Below the pieces are notes generated by a model, which was given only the letters and a program-made list of their open reading frames with translations, was not told where the DNA came from and ran no database searches. From Sediminibacillus terrae (GTDB taxonomy: Bacteria; Bacillota; Bacilli; Bacillales; Amphibacillaceae), in assembly GCF_009602435.1 (NCBI RefSeq), contig NZ_VZDQ01000025.1, positions 310,001-374,000 on the forward strand: DNA of 64,000 bases. The letters are read 5' to 3'. The translations under genes were made by a program, and so were the position numbers. Every line of letters begins with the position of its first letter. Positions within the stretch are counted from its first letter, which is position 1. Shown in pieces: positions 8,742-17,564 of the stretch.

Positions 8742-9362
8742 ATGGGGAAACAGTTAGTCGTACGGTGGATGTTTTTCATTGCAGGCTTGATTGTATTGTC
8801 ATTTGGCATCAGTTTGACCATTACTGCCGATTTGGGGGTAGGTGCATGGGATGCGGTCAATGTCGGATTATCCGATGTGACCGATTTGACTGTCGGGAAC
8901 TGGGTGATGATCATCGGAATTGTTTTGATAGGGGTGAATGCCTGGCTTGCGCAGGAAAGGCCGGACTATTTTGCAATCGTTACCATCCTGGTGATTGGAA
9001 TGATGATCGATTTTTGGCTGCTGGTCGTCATGGAAGCCTGGAATCTAACCGGATTGGCCATCCAGTCCGGGATGCTTGTCGTCGGTATTTTGGTGCTTGC
9101 TTTCGGGGTTTCTTTGTATTTGCAGCCCCAATTGTCCTTGAATCCGGTCGATGGGTTAATGGTTGCCATCCAAAAACGTTGGAAACTTCCGCTTTTGGCG
9201 GCCAAAACCATTACGGAAGGATTGGCGCTCGTTGCCGCTTTGCTTATCGGCGGACCAGTCGGTATCGGCACCATCGTGATCCTGTTGCTGATCGGCCCCG
9301 CGATACAATTTTTTGAGCCACAGGCAAAGAGGCTGCTGACAGCGCTGACACAGCACCAATGA
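8742..9362 (+). CDS. YczE/YyaS/YitT-type membrane protein
   Basis: This 206-residue protein has five or six membrane helices. The N-terminal FFIAGLIVLSFGISLTITADLG then VGAWDAVNVGLSD pattern is typical of the YczE branch of the YczE/YyaS/YitT group. The molecular role of the family is not settled. The ATG at 8742 sits behind AGAAGGAG. The gene forms its own unit between terminators. Confidence 0.8.
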   Translation: MGKQLVVRWMFFIAGLIVLSFGISLTITADLGVGAWDAVNVGLSDVTDLTVGNWVMIIGIVLIGVNAWLAQERPDYFAIVTILVIGMMIDFWLLVVMEAWNLTGLAIQSGMLVVGILVLAFGVSLYLQPQLSLNPVDGLMVAIQKRWKLPLLAAKTITEGLALVAALLIGGPVGIGTIVILLLIGPAIQFFEPQAKRLLTALTQHQ

Positions 9363-9375
9363 TAAAATAAGGGAG

Positions 9376-9420
9376 AAACCGGGGGGCTATAACGGTAAAA
9401 CGGTCTTGCCGGTTTTTTTA
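9376..9420 (+). terminator. Probable intrinsic terminator after the YczE-like gene
   Basis: CGGTAA / TTGCCG pair around AACGGTC and are followed by GGTTTTTTTA. The stem is modest, with one G-U pair. Confidence 0.55.
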
Positions 9421-9488
9421 GCTGGGTCCGGGTGCATAACAAGTCCTGCGGGTGAAATACTAGGGAAAAACCCGAAAGGATTGGGCAT

Positions 9489-10289
9489 ATGAATAAGCTA
9501 AAATGGATATTGGCGATTGCCTTATGTCTCATGATCGCTTTTCCTTCCTATCTTCACGCAGAAGAAAAGAAGCGGGAGGACGAATCAAAAAAGAATGAGG
9601 TTCCCAGCCATGTGTTGAATGTTTCCAAGGAAAATACCTATCCAAACTCTGCGAAAGATGAAGCGGTTTTAGAACCGAGCAAACTGGTGAAGGAGCTCAT
9701 AGAAGCTTCCGATGTGAAAATAGAAAATCCGGAATTGATCAAATTGTTGAATGAAACCTCGTTGAAGCCCTCTCCATTGGCGATCGGATACCGTGGAATG
9801 GTGTATATGGGGCATTGGCCGCTGAATTATAAGTCGGCTGAAACGACGCCGAATTGGGAGTATCAGAAAATCAATACCAATCAATTGAACAATATCGGCG
9901 GCGATAATCAGAAGACAATGAGCTACAACCAGGAAGAGGAAAAACATATAAAAGGGGCATTGACGGCAAAAATCACCAACGCCGACCAGGTGAAACGGAT
10001 GATGCTGCTCGATGCCAAGACAAACACCGACTTGCCGCTGTCGTTTCATACTGTACTGGGAAGAGGGACGAAAACAAGCAATTCATATGCCGTACCGAAG
10101 GAAAAAATCGGCTTTCTGACGGCATATGCGCCAGCTGTAAACGAAAAAGGACAGGTAACCTTCGGGGAAGTGTATTTGGAACTGAAGGGATCCAAAAAAC
10201 GCATCGTCGTGAAAAATGTCACCAAGCAAGGCATCGGAGCCTGGATACCGGTGCAGGATCATGTCTCTTTTTCCTTCCAACTGAAGTAA
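9489..10289 (+). CDS. yfkD: YfkD-like exported protein
   Basis: This 266-residue protein has a clear signal peptide (hydrophobic residues 6-22, likely cut after LHA near residue 24). The mature part carries the YfkD-family blocks: VLNVSKENTYPN, SPLAIGYRGMVYMGHWPLNY, and near the end KQGIGAWIPVQDHVSF. No enzyme motif is visible and the function is unknown. The ATG follows GAAAGGATTGGGC. It lies upstream of the convergent yfkC, as expected for this neighbourhood. Confidence 0.88.
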   Translation: MNKLKWILAIALCLMIAFPSYLHAEEKKREDESKKNEVPSHVLNVSKENTYPNSAKDEAVLEPSKLVKELIEASDVKIENPELIKLLNETSLKPSPLAIGYRGMVYMGHWPLNYKSAETTPNWEYQKINTNQLNNIGGDNQKTMSYNQEEEKHIKGALTAKITNADQVKRMMLLDAKTNTDLPLSFHTVLGRGTKTSNSYAVPKEKIGFLTAYAPAVNEKGQVTFGEVYLELKGSKKRIVVKNVTKQGIGAWIPVQDHVSFSFQLK

Positions 10290-10295
10290 ACAGCG

Positions 10296-10327
10296 AAAGC
10301 ATTCGATTCGGAATCGAATGCTTTTTT
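10296..10327 (+). terminator. Intrinsic terminator after yfkD
   Basis: AAAGCATTCGATTC and GAATCGAATGCTTT form a near-perfect stem ending in a T-run. Confidence 0.88.
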
Positions 10328-10640
10328 CGTTTTATAGGATTTGACTGTCTGTGATAATGATTGGCTGAAACAGCCACGCCGAGGCTGTTCTTGAGCTTGC
10401 CGGAGGCCCAAACGGTGTGTGGCATGCAGGCGTTGCCACAGGGACGTTGCGGCTTTAACTGTATTCCGAAACAGGGTCTTGCGCTTTTGTCCTTGCAAGG
10501 GACGACTTTGCTGAAAGCAGCGACTTTCGGAAAAAGAAAATCCCGTGACCGAAAGAAAACCGACTTCCCGAAAAAGAGGATCAACTTGTGATGGAAGGGA
10601 AGAAGAGCGATTAATCGTAAAAGAGTCCACATATAAAAAA
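10328..10640. other. Non-coding gap with one degenerate copy of the GATCAACT/GAGCGA repeat
   Basis: I see no supported gene here. Bases ~10505-10612 contain GCGACTTTCGG, AAAAAGAGGATCAACTTG and GGGAAGAAGAGCGATT, the same sub-motifs as the 82-bp arrays at 47.9 and 54.7 kb. It looks like a worn single unit of that repeat family. The preceding GC-rich part (10370-10480) is unexplained. Confidence 0.5.
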
Positions 10641-10647
10641 AGGGAAA

Positions 10648-11517
10648 TCAACTGGAAGGTTGATTTCCCGGGCGATTGCGGTAATTGATTTGCTGTTCGG
10701 CCATCATGATGCCGTGCTCGTACATCGTTTCTGCGAGGATGCGTCGCGTTTCTTTGGCGGCGGTGAAATACAGCAGGTCGTTGCACAATCCGGTAACTGT
10801 GTATTGGTAACCATGGAATTGATCATTCAGCGACGACATGCCATACAGCTGAAAAGGTTCGATCGGATTTCCTGTCAGGTCTTTTTTTAAATAATCCCCG
10901 AGCTCGGAATTAAGCCGCCCGACCGTTTCCTCCAAGAGTGCAAACATCTTCTTCGGGTCTTCATAAAAACTGACGCTGACATTTTCGATTACCCGCATTT
11001 CTTCCATATTGTAATTTTCAATCGTATGGATTTGACCATTGCCGATGGTTGTCAGTTTTCCGGACCACTGGCGCACCTTTAAAAAACGCAGCCCGATTTC
11101 TTCGACCAATCCTTCGTAGGCATTATTGACCTTGACCCAGTCCCCTTTTTCAAGCTGTCTTTCATAAAGAAGGAACATCCCGGCGAGCAGATCTTTGACA
11201 AGGCTTTGGGCACCGAAGCCGACGATTATCCCGATCACACCTGCCCCGGCCAGGATATTGCCGGCATTGATGCCGAATTGCCCCAGGACATATACGATAA
11301 AGCCGAAGGTTGCAATATACTTGATCAACGAATTCAACATCGACTCGATGGTTTTTTCTTTTTTTTCTTCAATGAAACTGGTTCTTTTGAAAAAGGAATG
11401 AATAATCCTCCGTAAAATGACGACTAATAGGAACGTAAGGAGGGCACCGATGACAATTTGGGTGAAACGGCTATCCCAGAATCCCTCTATGTAACCCCAC
11501 ATCTCTTGAAACGACAT
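10648..11517 (-). CDS. yfkC: MscS-family small-conductance mechanosensitive channel, YfkC-like
   Basis: The protein is 289 residues from the ATG at 11517 behind GGAGGT; the much longer upstream frame has no ribosome site. One N-terminal membrane segment (residues ~20-40), a second near 70, and the pore helix NAGNILAGAGVIGIIVGFGAQSLVKDLLAGMF (residues ~95-127) with the MscS Gly/Ala pattern are followed by the beta domain. It releases solutes on hypo-osmotic shock. It has fewer helices before the pore than some family members, as is normal for YfkC/YkuT-type channels. Confidence 0.9.
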   Translation of the reverse strand: MSFQEMWGYIEGFWDSRFTQIVIGALLTFLLVVILRRIIHSFFKRTSFIEEKKEKTIESMLNSLIKYIATFGFIVYVLGQFGINAGNILAGAGVIGIIVGFGAQSLVKDLLAGMFLLYERQLEKGDWVKVNNAYEGLVEEIGLRFLKVRQWSGKLTTIGNGQIHTIENYNMEEMRVIENVSVSFYEDPKKMFALLEETVGRLNSELGDYLKKDLTGNPIEPFQLYGMSSLNDQFHGYQYTVTGLCNDLLYFTAAKETRRILAETMYEHGIMMAEQQINYRNRPGNQPSS

Positions 11518-11702
11518 AGCTTCTACCTCCACGATTTGCTTAATGGGTATTATAGCATGTTCCTTAAGGGAGTTTAAGTCCAGCAGGCTTATCCGGTGGA
11601 GAAGTGGACATGCCGGCCTTTTTCCGTTAGGATAGGAAGGGCTTTTTAAAGATAATATGTTAAAAAGACAGGGTGCTTCGCAAAAAAGGAGGAACAGCTT
11701 AG

Positions 11703-11852
11703 ATGGCAAATCAGGACAAAATCGAACAGCTGAAGGTTCATTTAGCAGGCTTTATGACTCGATTGGAAAACATGGATCCGGAAGAAACGTCTATCGAAGA
11801 CATCGATCAATTGATCAGCATTTTGGACAAGATGGAGACAAGTTTGAAATGA
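11703..11852 (+). CDS. SE1561-type small conserved protein
   Basis: This 49-residue acidic, helical protein starts at ATG 11703 behind AAGGAGGAACAGCTTAG. It begins MANQDKIEQLKVHL and contains PEETSIEDIDQLISILDKME. It resembles the small Firmicutes family named after SE1561; its function is unknown. It is divergent from yfkC and closed by its own terminator. Confidence 0.72.
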   Translation: MANQDKIEQLKVHLAGFMTRLENMDPEETSIEDIDQLISILDKMETSLK

Positions 11853-11865
11853 TTTTTGTCAAATG

Positions 11866-11900
11866 CCGGCAATTTTCGATTGTCGGTTGATTTTTTTTTA
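11866..11900 (+). terminator. Intrinsic terminator after the SE1561-type gene
   Basis: CCGGCAAT and ATTGTCGG form an 8-bp stem (one G-U) followed by TTGA and a run of nine T. Confidence 0.7.
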
Positions 11901-11973
11901 TCAATCCTTTACTATGGTAAAATGGTAGAGTGATAAAGAAAAAGCGTTTTATTGAGAGGAGTATAGATTACGT

Positions 11974-13275
11974 ATGTGGATTGTTATTATTTCTGTATTA
12001 GTCATGACCGTGCTTAGCCTTTTGCGCGTGAATGTAATCATAGCGATTATAGCTGCAGGGCTCACAGCCGGATTGATGGCCGGATTGACACCGGTGGAAG
12101 CTGTGGAGCTGCTTGTCGAGGGAATGGGAGGTCAATCGACTACCGCGCTCAGCTATATATTGCTTGGGGCGTTTGCGGTAGCCATCAGCTATACAGGCAT
12201 CACCAACTTGCTGGTGAATTACCTGATCAAAATGCTGACTGGCAAAAAAACGATGATGCTGCTGGCGATTGCGGGGATTGCTTCATTATCACAAAACTTG
12301 GTACCTGTTCATATTGCATTTATACCGATTTTGATTCCGCCATTATTAAAATTGTTCGATAAAATGAAAATCGATCGTCGCGGAGTGGCAACTGCCCTGA
12401 CATTCGGTTTGAAGGCACCTTACATCATGATCCCGGCAGGGTTCGGTATCTTGTTTCATCAGACAATAGTGAATGGAATGGTAAACAACGGCAGCGAACT
12501 GACGATGAATCAGGCTGCATTGGCAATGCTTATTCCAGGGTCTGGAATGATTGTCGGGCTGTTGATCGCTGTGTTCATCACATACCGAAAGCCGAAAGAG
12601 CCGATTGAAATCAGTGAAGAAACAGATGCAGGCGAAGAAATGAGTCAAGAGGTTACCTTTAACAGGAATCATGCTTTTACAATCATAGCGATTGTAGCAG
12701 CGTTGGTTGCACAGATTATGACAGACAACTTGATTATCGGTGCATTGACAGGACTCGTGCTAATGTTCGCTTTTCTGGTAGTGCCTTTTAAGCAAGGTGA
12801 CAGTATCATCAGCGAGGGAATAGCGATGATGGGAACGATTGCCTTCGTTATGCTCGTCGCTTCCGGTTATGGGCACATTTTGCAAGAGACAGATGCTGTC
12901 CAAGGATTGGTGGAAGCTTCCTCCAATGTGCTTGGGGATAACAAAGTGATCATCGCTTTTGTATTATTGTTGGTCGGTTTGTTAGTCACCATGGGAATTG
13001 GTTCCTCGTTTGGTACCGTTCCGATTTTGGCAGCATTATATGTCCCGATTTGTCTGGCTGCAGGCTTTTCGCCGATGGCCACGGCGGCTTTGATCGGTAC
13101 GGCAGGGGCATTGGGCGATGCAGGTTCGCCGGCCTCCGACAGTACGCTCGGGCCAACGGCTGGTCTAAATGCGGACGGCAAGCACAATCACATTTGGGAT
13201 ACATGTGTTCCTACCTTCATCCATTATAATATTCCGTTATTCATTTTTGGCTGGATTGCAGCGGTAATCCTGTAA
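11974..13275 (+). CDS. Na+/H+ antiporter, NhaC/YuiF-like family
   Basis: This 433-residue protein has about eleven membrane segments. Family signs are GGQSTTALSYILLGAFAVAIS near residue 50, SQNLVPVHIAFIPILIPPLL near 108-128, and GDAGSPASDSTLGPTAGLN near 388-406, where the polar Asp/Ser stretch breaks a helix as in NhaC-type carriers. It probably exchanges Na+ for H+, though some relatives carry amino acids. It starts at ATG 11974 behind GAGAGGAG and stands alone before a strong terminator. Confidence 0.82.
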   Translation: MWIVIISVLVMTVLSLLRVNVIIAIIAAGLTAGLMAGLTPVEAVELLVEGMGGQSTTALSYILLGAFAVAISYTGITNLLVNYLIKMLTGKKTMMLLAIAGIASLSQNLVPVHIAFIPILIPPLLKLFDKMKIDRRGVATALTFGLKAPYIMIPAGFGILFHQTIVNGMVNNGSELTMNQAALAMLIPGSGMIVGLLIAVFITYRKPKEPIEISEETDAGEEMSQEVTFNRNHAFTIIAIVAALVAQIMTDNLIIGALTGLVLMFAFLVVPFKQGDSIISEGIAMMGTIAFVMLVASGYGHILQETDAVQGLVEASSNVLGDNKVIIAFVLLLVGLLVTMGIGSSFGTVPILAALYVPICLAAGFSPMATAALIGTAGALGDAGSPASDSTLGPTAGLNADGKHNHIWDTCVPTFIHYNIPLFIFGWIAAVIL

Positions 13276-13285
13276 GCACAACCAG

Positions 13286-13324
13286 AAAGCGGCTGTCTCT
13301 TCAGTGGGACAGCCGCTTTTTATG
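13286..13324 (+). terminator. Intrinsic terminator after the antiporter gene
   Basis: AAAGCGGCTGTC and GACAGCCGCTTT form a 12-bp stem followed by T residues. Confidence 0.88.
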
Positions 13325-13534
13325 GAAAGAATAAATTTGTGAGATATACTTTGCAGGGAAAAAGACTTTGCATATGTTTGTCGGTGCACTACACAAATTC
13401 GGCGAATTTATCCTTCCTCTTTTAACAGGCGCTTGCGCTTTTCTTCATGCAATGGAAATTTTTGCGCTTGGATTTTCCGCATAATCTGTCCGCCCAATGA
13501 AAAAATAGGATTAAAAAGAATCTGGGTGAACCAT

Positions 13535-14326
13535 ATGTATAAATTATATTGGATCATGCTTGCTGTCCTGCTGTTTGGGGCTGTCGCTGCACCTGCAGGA
13601 AATCTGGTTGAAGGGTACGGCTGGGGATATAAGAAAAACAACAATCACCAGCCGCCGGAAGTAGGGAAATACGGCGATATATTAGAAGACAATGGCGGTT
13701 ACTATCTTGATAAGTCTGGAGAAAAAGTGATTTACTTAACCTTTGATAATGGATATGAACAAGGGTACACGGGCAAAATTCTCGACGTTTTGAAAAAGAG
13801 AGATGTTCCGGCCGCCTTTTTCGTGACGGGTCACTATGTCGAAAGCAGTCCGGAGTTGGTGAAGCGAATGGTCGAGGAAGGACATATCGTCGGCAATCAT
13901 TCGTACCATCATCCTGATTTCACCAAGTTATCGAAACAAAAGATGAAAGAAGAGCTGGACAAGCTTCAAACAGCTGTGGCGAAAATCAGCGATCAAAAAA
14001 CGATGCAATATGTCCGGCCGCCAAAAGGCGCTTTTACGGAACAGTCGATTAAATGGGCGAACGAACTCGGATACATCCATATGTTTTGGTCTCTGGCGTT
14101 TGTCGATTGGAACACAAACAGTCAGAAGGGATGGCAATCTGCCTATCAACAGGTGATCGACCAGGTCCATCCCGGTGCGGTCATCCTGCTTCATACGGTA
14201 TCGGAAGACAATGCAGAAGCATTGGAGTACATGATCGATGACATGCGTAAGCAAGGCTACACGTTTAAAAGCTTGGATGACTTGGTCATGAAGGATCTAT
14301 TGCCACGCCCGTTCTATCAATTATAA
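13535..14326 (+). CDS. pdaA: Polysaccharide deacetylase PdaA (spore cortex delta-lactam formation)
   Basis: Starting at ATG 13535 gives 263 residues, the length of B. subtilis PdaA; the longer in-frame ATG upstream would place a soluble stretch before the signal peptide. Residues 4-22 form the signal or anchor. The NodB domain shows YLTFDNGYE (PdaA has Asn where most deacetylases have Asp), the metal motif GNHSYHHPD, RPPKGAF and LLHTVS. PdaA removes acetyl groups from muramic acid during muramic-delta-lactam synthesis in the spore cortex, which germination enzymes recognise. This supports an endospore former. Confidence 0.94.
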   Translation: MYKLYWIMLAVLLFGAVAAPAGNLVEGYGWGYKKNNNHQPPEVGKYGDILEDNGGYYLDKSGEKVIYLTFDNGYEQGYTGKILDVLKKRDVPAAFFVTGHYVESSPELVKRMVEEGHIVGNHSYHHPDFTKLSKQKMKEELDKLQTAVAKISDQKTMQYVRPPKGAFTEQSIKWANELGYIHMFWSLAFVDWNTNSQKGWQSAYQQVIDQVHPGAVILLHTVSEDNAEALEYMIDDMRKQGYTFKSLDDLVMKDLLPRPFYQL

Positions 14327-14330
14327 AGCT

Positions 14331-14365
14331 GAATCCGCCTTTCTTTAAGAGGGGCGGATTTTTTG
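14331..14365 (+). terminator. Intrinsic terminator after pdaA
   Basis: AATCCGCC and GGCGGATT form a stem followed by six T. Confidence 0.8.
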
Positions 14366-14563
14366 TGGCAGCAGCAAGAAGTGAAAGTTTTATCCGGATT
14401 CAGGCCCCCTCCCTCGAAGCCTTTTTTGTATGCCAGAGGAAGCCTGTCAACCGGATGTTTTTTTCTTTAGCGGGATGACTTCTTTTTTATAAATGGAAAA
14501 CTGTCAGAGATTTGGATTTCAACTATAATAAAGGAGACAAGAAAAGATGGGAGGTCGGAAAGT

Positions 14564-14950
14564 GTGCTGCATCATGTGGAAATAAACGTGACAGATGTAA
14601 AGAGAAGCCGCAAGTTTTGGGGCTGGTTATTGGAGGAATTGGGTTATAGCCTCTATCAGGAGTGGGAAAATGGTTTTAGCTATAAGGAAAATAGGACTTA
14701 TCTGGTATTTGTGCAAGTACAGGAACAATTTCGCGATGCGGGCTACCATCGAAGCAGGGTAGGGCTAAATCACCTAGCATTTCACGCTGAATCGAGGGAA
14801 CATGTCGACAGGATGACGGAAAAACTGGAACGGCGGCAAGTGCCGATTCTTTACCAGGACAGACATCCGTTTGCTGGTGGGGATGATTATTATGCCGTGT
14901 TTTTCGAAGATCCGGACCGGATAAAGGTAGAGCTTGCAGCACCTGAATAA
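14564..14950 (+). CDS. Glyoxalase/VOC superfamily protein
   Basis: This 128-residue protein is a single VOC domain of two beta-alpha-beta-beta-beta modules. It opens with LHHVEINVTDVKRSRKFWGWLL; potential metal ligands are His4, the His of GLNHLAFH and the Glu of KVELAAP at the C-terminus. The fold serves glyoxalases, dioxygenases and resistance proteins, so the reaction cannot be assigned. The GTG start at 14564 follows GGGAGGTCGG. The yfjP gene begins 20 bases after its stop, suggesting one transcript. Confidence 0.85.
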   Translation: MLHHVEINVTDVKRSRKFWGWLLEELGYSLYQEWENGFSYKENRTYLVFVQVQEQFRDAGYHRSRVGLNHLAFHAESREHVDRMTEKLERRQVPILYQDRHPFAGGDDYYAVFFEDPDRIKVELAAPE

Positions 14951-14970
14951 TTCAATAAGGAGCCATGTAT

Positions 14971-15843
14971 ATGTGGAAAGAGACCATTACACTGGATACA
15001 ATATATGATTTTGATTATTCATTACAACGATTGCAGATGGATCCGCTGTTGGTTGTTGATCGTCAGCGGCGCAGCGTGGATATTCCTTTGAGAACGGAGG
15101 ACGGCGAGAGACACAAGGTAACGGTCAGAGCCAAAGGAACTACACCGCACCCGGCTTTTGAAGTATTGGGTGAACAGAAGGATTATCAGACGGAGTTATT
15201 AAAACAAACGTTTGATTTATTCCAGTGGGACAAAGATTTGACTGTGATCAACGAGCATTTTATCGGCACAAATTTAGAGCGGCTATTCTATGCGCATCCT
15301 GGAACACCGATTGTACGGGACTTTGATTTGTACTTTTCTCTGATGAAAGGGATTATCCACCAACAATTGAATATGAAATTCGCCTATACACTGAGCACCC
15401 GGTTTGTTGAAGCGTATGGCACTTATCTTGATGGCGTCTGGTTTTATCCGGAACCGGAAGATATCGCCCGGCTTGATTATGGGGATTTACGGACGATGCA
15501 GTTCAGCCAGCGGAAAGCGGAATATGTGATTGATACCTCGGGGAAAATTTCCGGAGGAGAAATCGACTTGGCAGAGCTTGCTGCCCAATCGGACAAGCAG
15601 ATCATCGATCAATTGGTGAAAGTTAGAGGGATCGGTGCTTGGACTGCGGAAAATTGGTTATTGTTCGGCCTTGGACGTGATGACCTGCTGCCCAAGGCCG
15701 ATATAGGAATTCAAAATGCACTCAAGTTTTATTTTGATATGGATAGGAAACCGACTATATCAGAAATCACCGATATGAGCGATGGATGGGCGCCTTATAA
15801 AAGCCATGCTGCTTTGACGCTTTGGCGCAGCATTGAAGGGTGA
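14971..15843 (+). CDS. yfjP: DNA-3-methyladenine glycosylase, AlkA-like (YfjP)
   Basis: The 290-residue protein has an N-terminal AlkA-like region and a helix-hairpin-helix GPD domain. The HhH is VKVRGIGAWTAENWLL near residue 213, and the catalytic Asp is in LLPKADIGIQNALK. It removes alkylated purines from DNA to start base excision repair. The ATG at 14971 is nine bases after AAGGAG; the ATG at 14965 is only three bases from it. B. subtilis yfjP lies near pdaA (yfjS), matching this order. Confidence 0.88.
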   Translation: MWKETITLDTIYDFDYSLQRLQMDPLLVVDRQRRSVDIPLRTEDGERHKVTVRAKGTTPHPAFEVLGEQKDYQTELLKQTFDLFQWDKDLTVINEHFIGTNLERLFYAHPGTPIVRDFDLYFSLMKGIIHQQLNMKFAYTLSTRFVEAYGTYLDGVWFYPEPEDIARLDYGDLRTMQFSQRKAEYVIDTSGKISGGEIDLAELAAQSDKQIIDQLVKVRGIGAWTAENWLLFGLGRDDLLPKADIGIQNALKFYFDMDRKPTISEITDMSDGWAPYKSHAALTLWRSIEG

Positions 15844-15849
15844 AAGGGA

Positions 15850-17232
15850 TCAACGCTGCATCTGCAAATATAACTGCTGGTAGACGGCCGCTTCATCTTT
15901 GTTGCCTAAAGTCAAATATACTTTGGACAATAGCTGTACCGGTTTCGGATCTTCGGGCTTGAGTTCCATTTCCCATTTAAAGCAGTCGATCGATTTTTCC
16001 GGCTGATGGAAGTACAAATATAGTTCACCGAGGGTTCCCTGCTGTTCAGGGTCTTCTTCCAGCTGTTGCATCTTGTTCAGTTTTTGTTCAATTGGCAGAT
16101 GGATGCCTTGTTTATGAAATGGTTGCAGCCATTGTTTGAGGGTATCTAAATCGTAGTCGCGGAAAAAGGCTGATATGCAGCGTATCACAATCGGTTCCAG
16201 TAATTGGGGCTGATCAGAAAACAAATCGATCAGACGGTGGTTCAGACTGCCGAACAGGGAACGGAATGTCGCTGAGCTTGCTTTTGCGAAACAGTCGGCA
16301 ATGGCTTGTTTGTGAGCGGGTGATGGTTGGATGTCGTTTGCAGTCAAAAGCTGGACCACTGCGTCGGGCTGTTGGCTTTCGAGAAGCTTTTCCAGCAACT
16401 GGGCGCCCAATGCCGCTGGTAATTCAGCGGAGTAAGCCAGCTGGCGGTAAAACTGAAGCTGCTGTTCCTGGTCGAATTGCTGTTCAATCAAATCGAAGAC
16501 GACAAGATCTTCGGCTGTTGTCCGGTTTGTCAGCAGATGCAGGCGGACGGCAATTTCATCAACCAAACGGTTCTGTTGGTGCAGGGTGGCGAGCAATAAG
16601 CCGCTGGTTTCCGGTTCATTCAACCGGTCAAAACTGAGCCTCTCGAAATGTTGTGGATCTGAAGAAGAAATCTTTTTCAGTTCCGCATAACGCTGTCGAT
16701 AGCGTTGAAAATCCAAGTGACCTTGCATGTCACGGGCAAAAGTATCTTCTGGTGCATAATCGGCAAAAATGTTCAATGTCTTGTAAGCTAACAGCATTTG
16801 ACCGTTACGCCGGTATTTGTAATAAGTATTTTTGAGCAGTTTATGGATGGGTTCATTGGCAGCAAAGCTGTCAAATAAAGTGAGTATATAGGCGGTTTCC
16901 AAGGGAGAGTGGCTGGCGGATGTTTTTTTATACAGTTGGTTGAAACTGATCGATCGGAATGAAGGATGGTCGGACAGCACTTGGAGTGTGAGCGGATGTG
17001 TTCCGGAAAAGCTGATTCCTCTGGCGAGCGCCCGGTGGAGAAAGGATCCAAGTTTTATGTGTTTTGCCCGGATGCCGTTGAGCGGTTTATCTTTGTATAT
17101 ATATAAATAATAACAGTCGTCGTTCCGGTCGACCGCTTCGATGATCTTACACGAACGGTACACCACCATTTGCTGCGGTTTCAAGTCGATTGTCTTCTTA
17201 TTAGCCATTAAGGTAACAGTTTCCCTTTTCAT
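15850..17232 (-). CDS. TPR-like helical-repeat protein of unknown function
   Basis: This 460-residue soluble protein starts at ATG 17232 behind AAGGAGGG. Residues ~1-110 are mixed, with a YYLYIYKDKPLNG beta segment; the rest is almost all helical and very rich in Gln and Leu. The C-terminus (residues ~395-455) has tetratricopeptide-like helices: GTLGELYLYFHQPEKSIDCF, then KPVQLLSKVYLTLGNKDEAA. It is probably a protein-binding scaffold. I do not recognise the full family. It converges on yfjP with six bases between stops and probably has no terminator of its own there. Confidence 0.75.
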   Translation of the reverse strand: MKRETVTLMANKKTIDLKPQQMVVYRSCKIIEAVDRNDDCYYLYIYKDKPLNGIRAKHIKLGSFLHRALARGISFSGTHPLTLQVLSDHPSFRSISFNQLYKKTSASHSPLETAYILTLFDSFAANEPIHKLLKNTYYKYRRNGQMLLAYKTLNIFADYAPEDTFARDMQGHLDFQRYRQRYAELKKISSSDPQHFERLSFDRLNEPETSGLLLATLHQQNRLVDEIAVRLHLLTNRTTAEDLVVFDLIEQQFDQEQQLQFYRQLAYSAELPAALGAQLLEKLLESQQPDAVVQLLTANDIQPSPAHKQAIADCFAKASSATFRSLFGSLNHRLIDLFSDQPQLLEPIVIRCISAFFRDYDLDTLKQWLQPFHKQGIHLPIEQKLNKMQQLEEDPEQQGTLGELYLYFHQPEKSIDCFKWEMELKPEDPKPVQLLSKVYLTLGNKDEAAVYQQLYLQMQR

Positions 17233-17317
17233 GACAATCCCTCCTTCATATTTGTATCTAGCATATCACAAAAAACCAAGCATTTCCCCCCTGGCAAATT
17301 AAAGAAATATAAATACT

Positions 17318-17562
17318 TGAGACCGGGGACAGAAGACCGGGGAGACCGGGGTGGGGTCTGACCCCAAAATGCAGTTTAAGCTCAACAGAATTAACAAAAA
17401 CCCCATTAAATCAAGCTTCCAACCCTATCGGGGACTGACCCCGTAATGGCTGAAGGACTGGCACCAGCTTGTGTGAGGGTCTGACCCCCTGTACCTCGGC
17501 CCCCTGCACTAATGGAAAAAAAGGGACAGTCCCCGTTTGAAAGCGGGGACTGTCCCTTTTGC
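17318..17562. repeat. Cluster of GGGGTCTGACCCC / GGGACTGTCCC mini-palindromes
   Basis: Within 245 bases there are several short dyads built on one core: GGGGTCTGACCCC, GGGGACTGACCCC, GGGTCTGACCCCC, and the long hairpin AAAGGGACAGTCCCCG / CGGGGACTGTCCCTTT at 17519-17560. The last also looks like the terminator of the lipoprotein gene read leftward. Related hairpins occur at 19929 and 50197. This is REP-like intergenic sequence with no gene. Confidence 0.75.
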
Positions 17563-17564
17563 TA

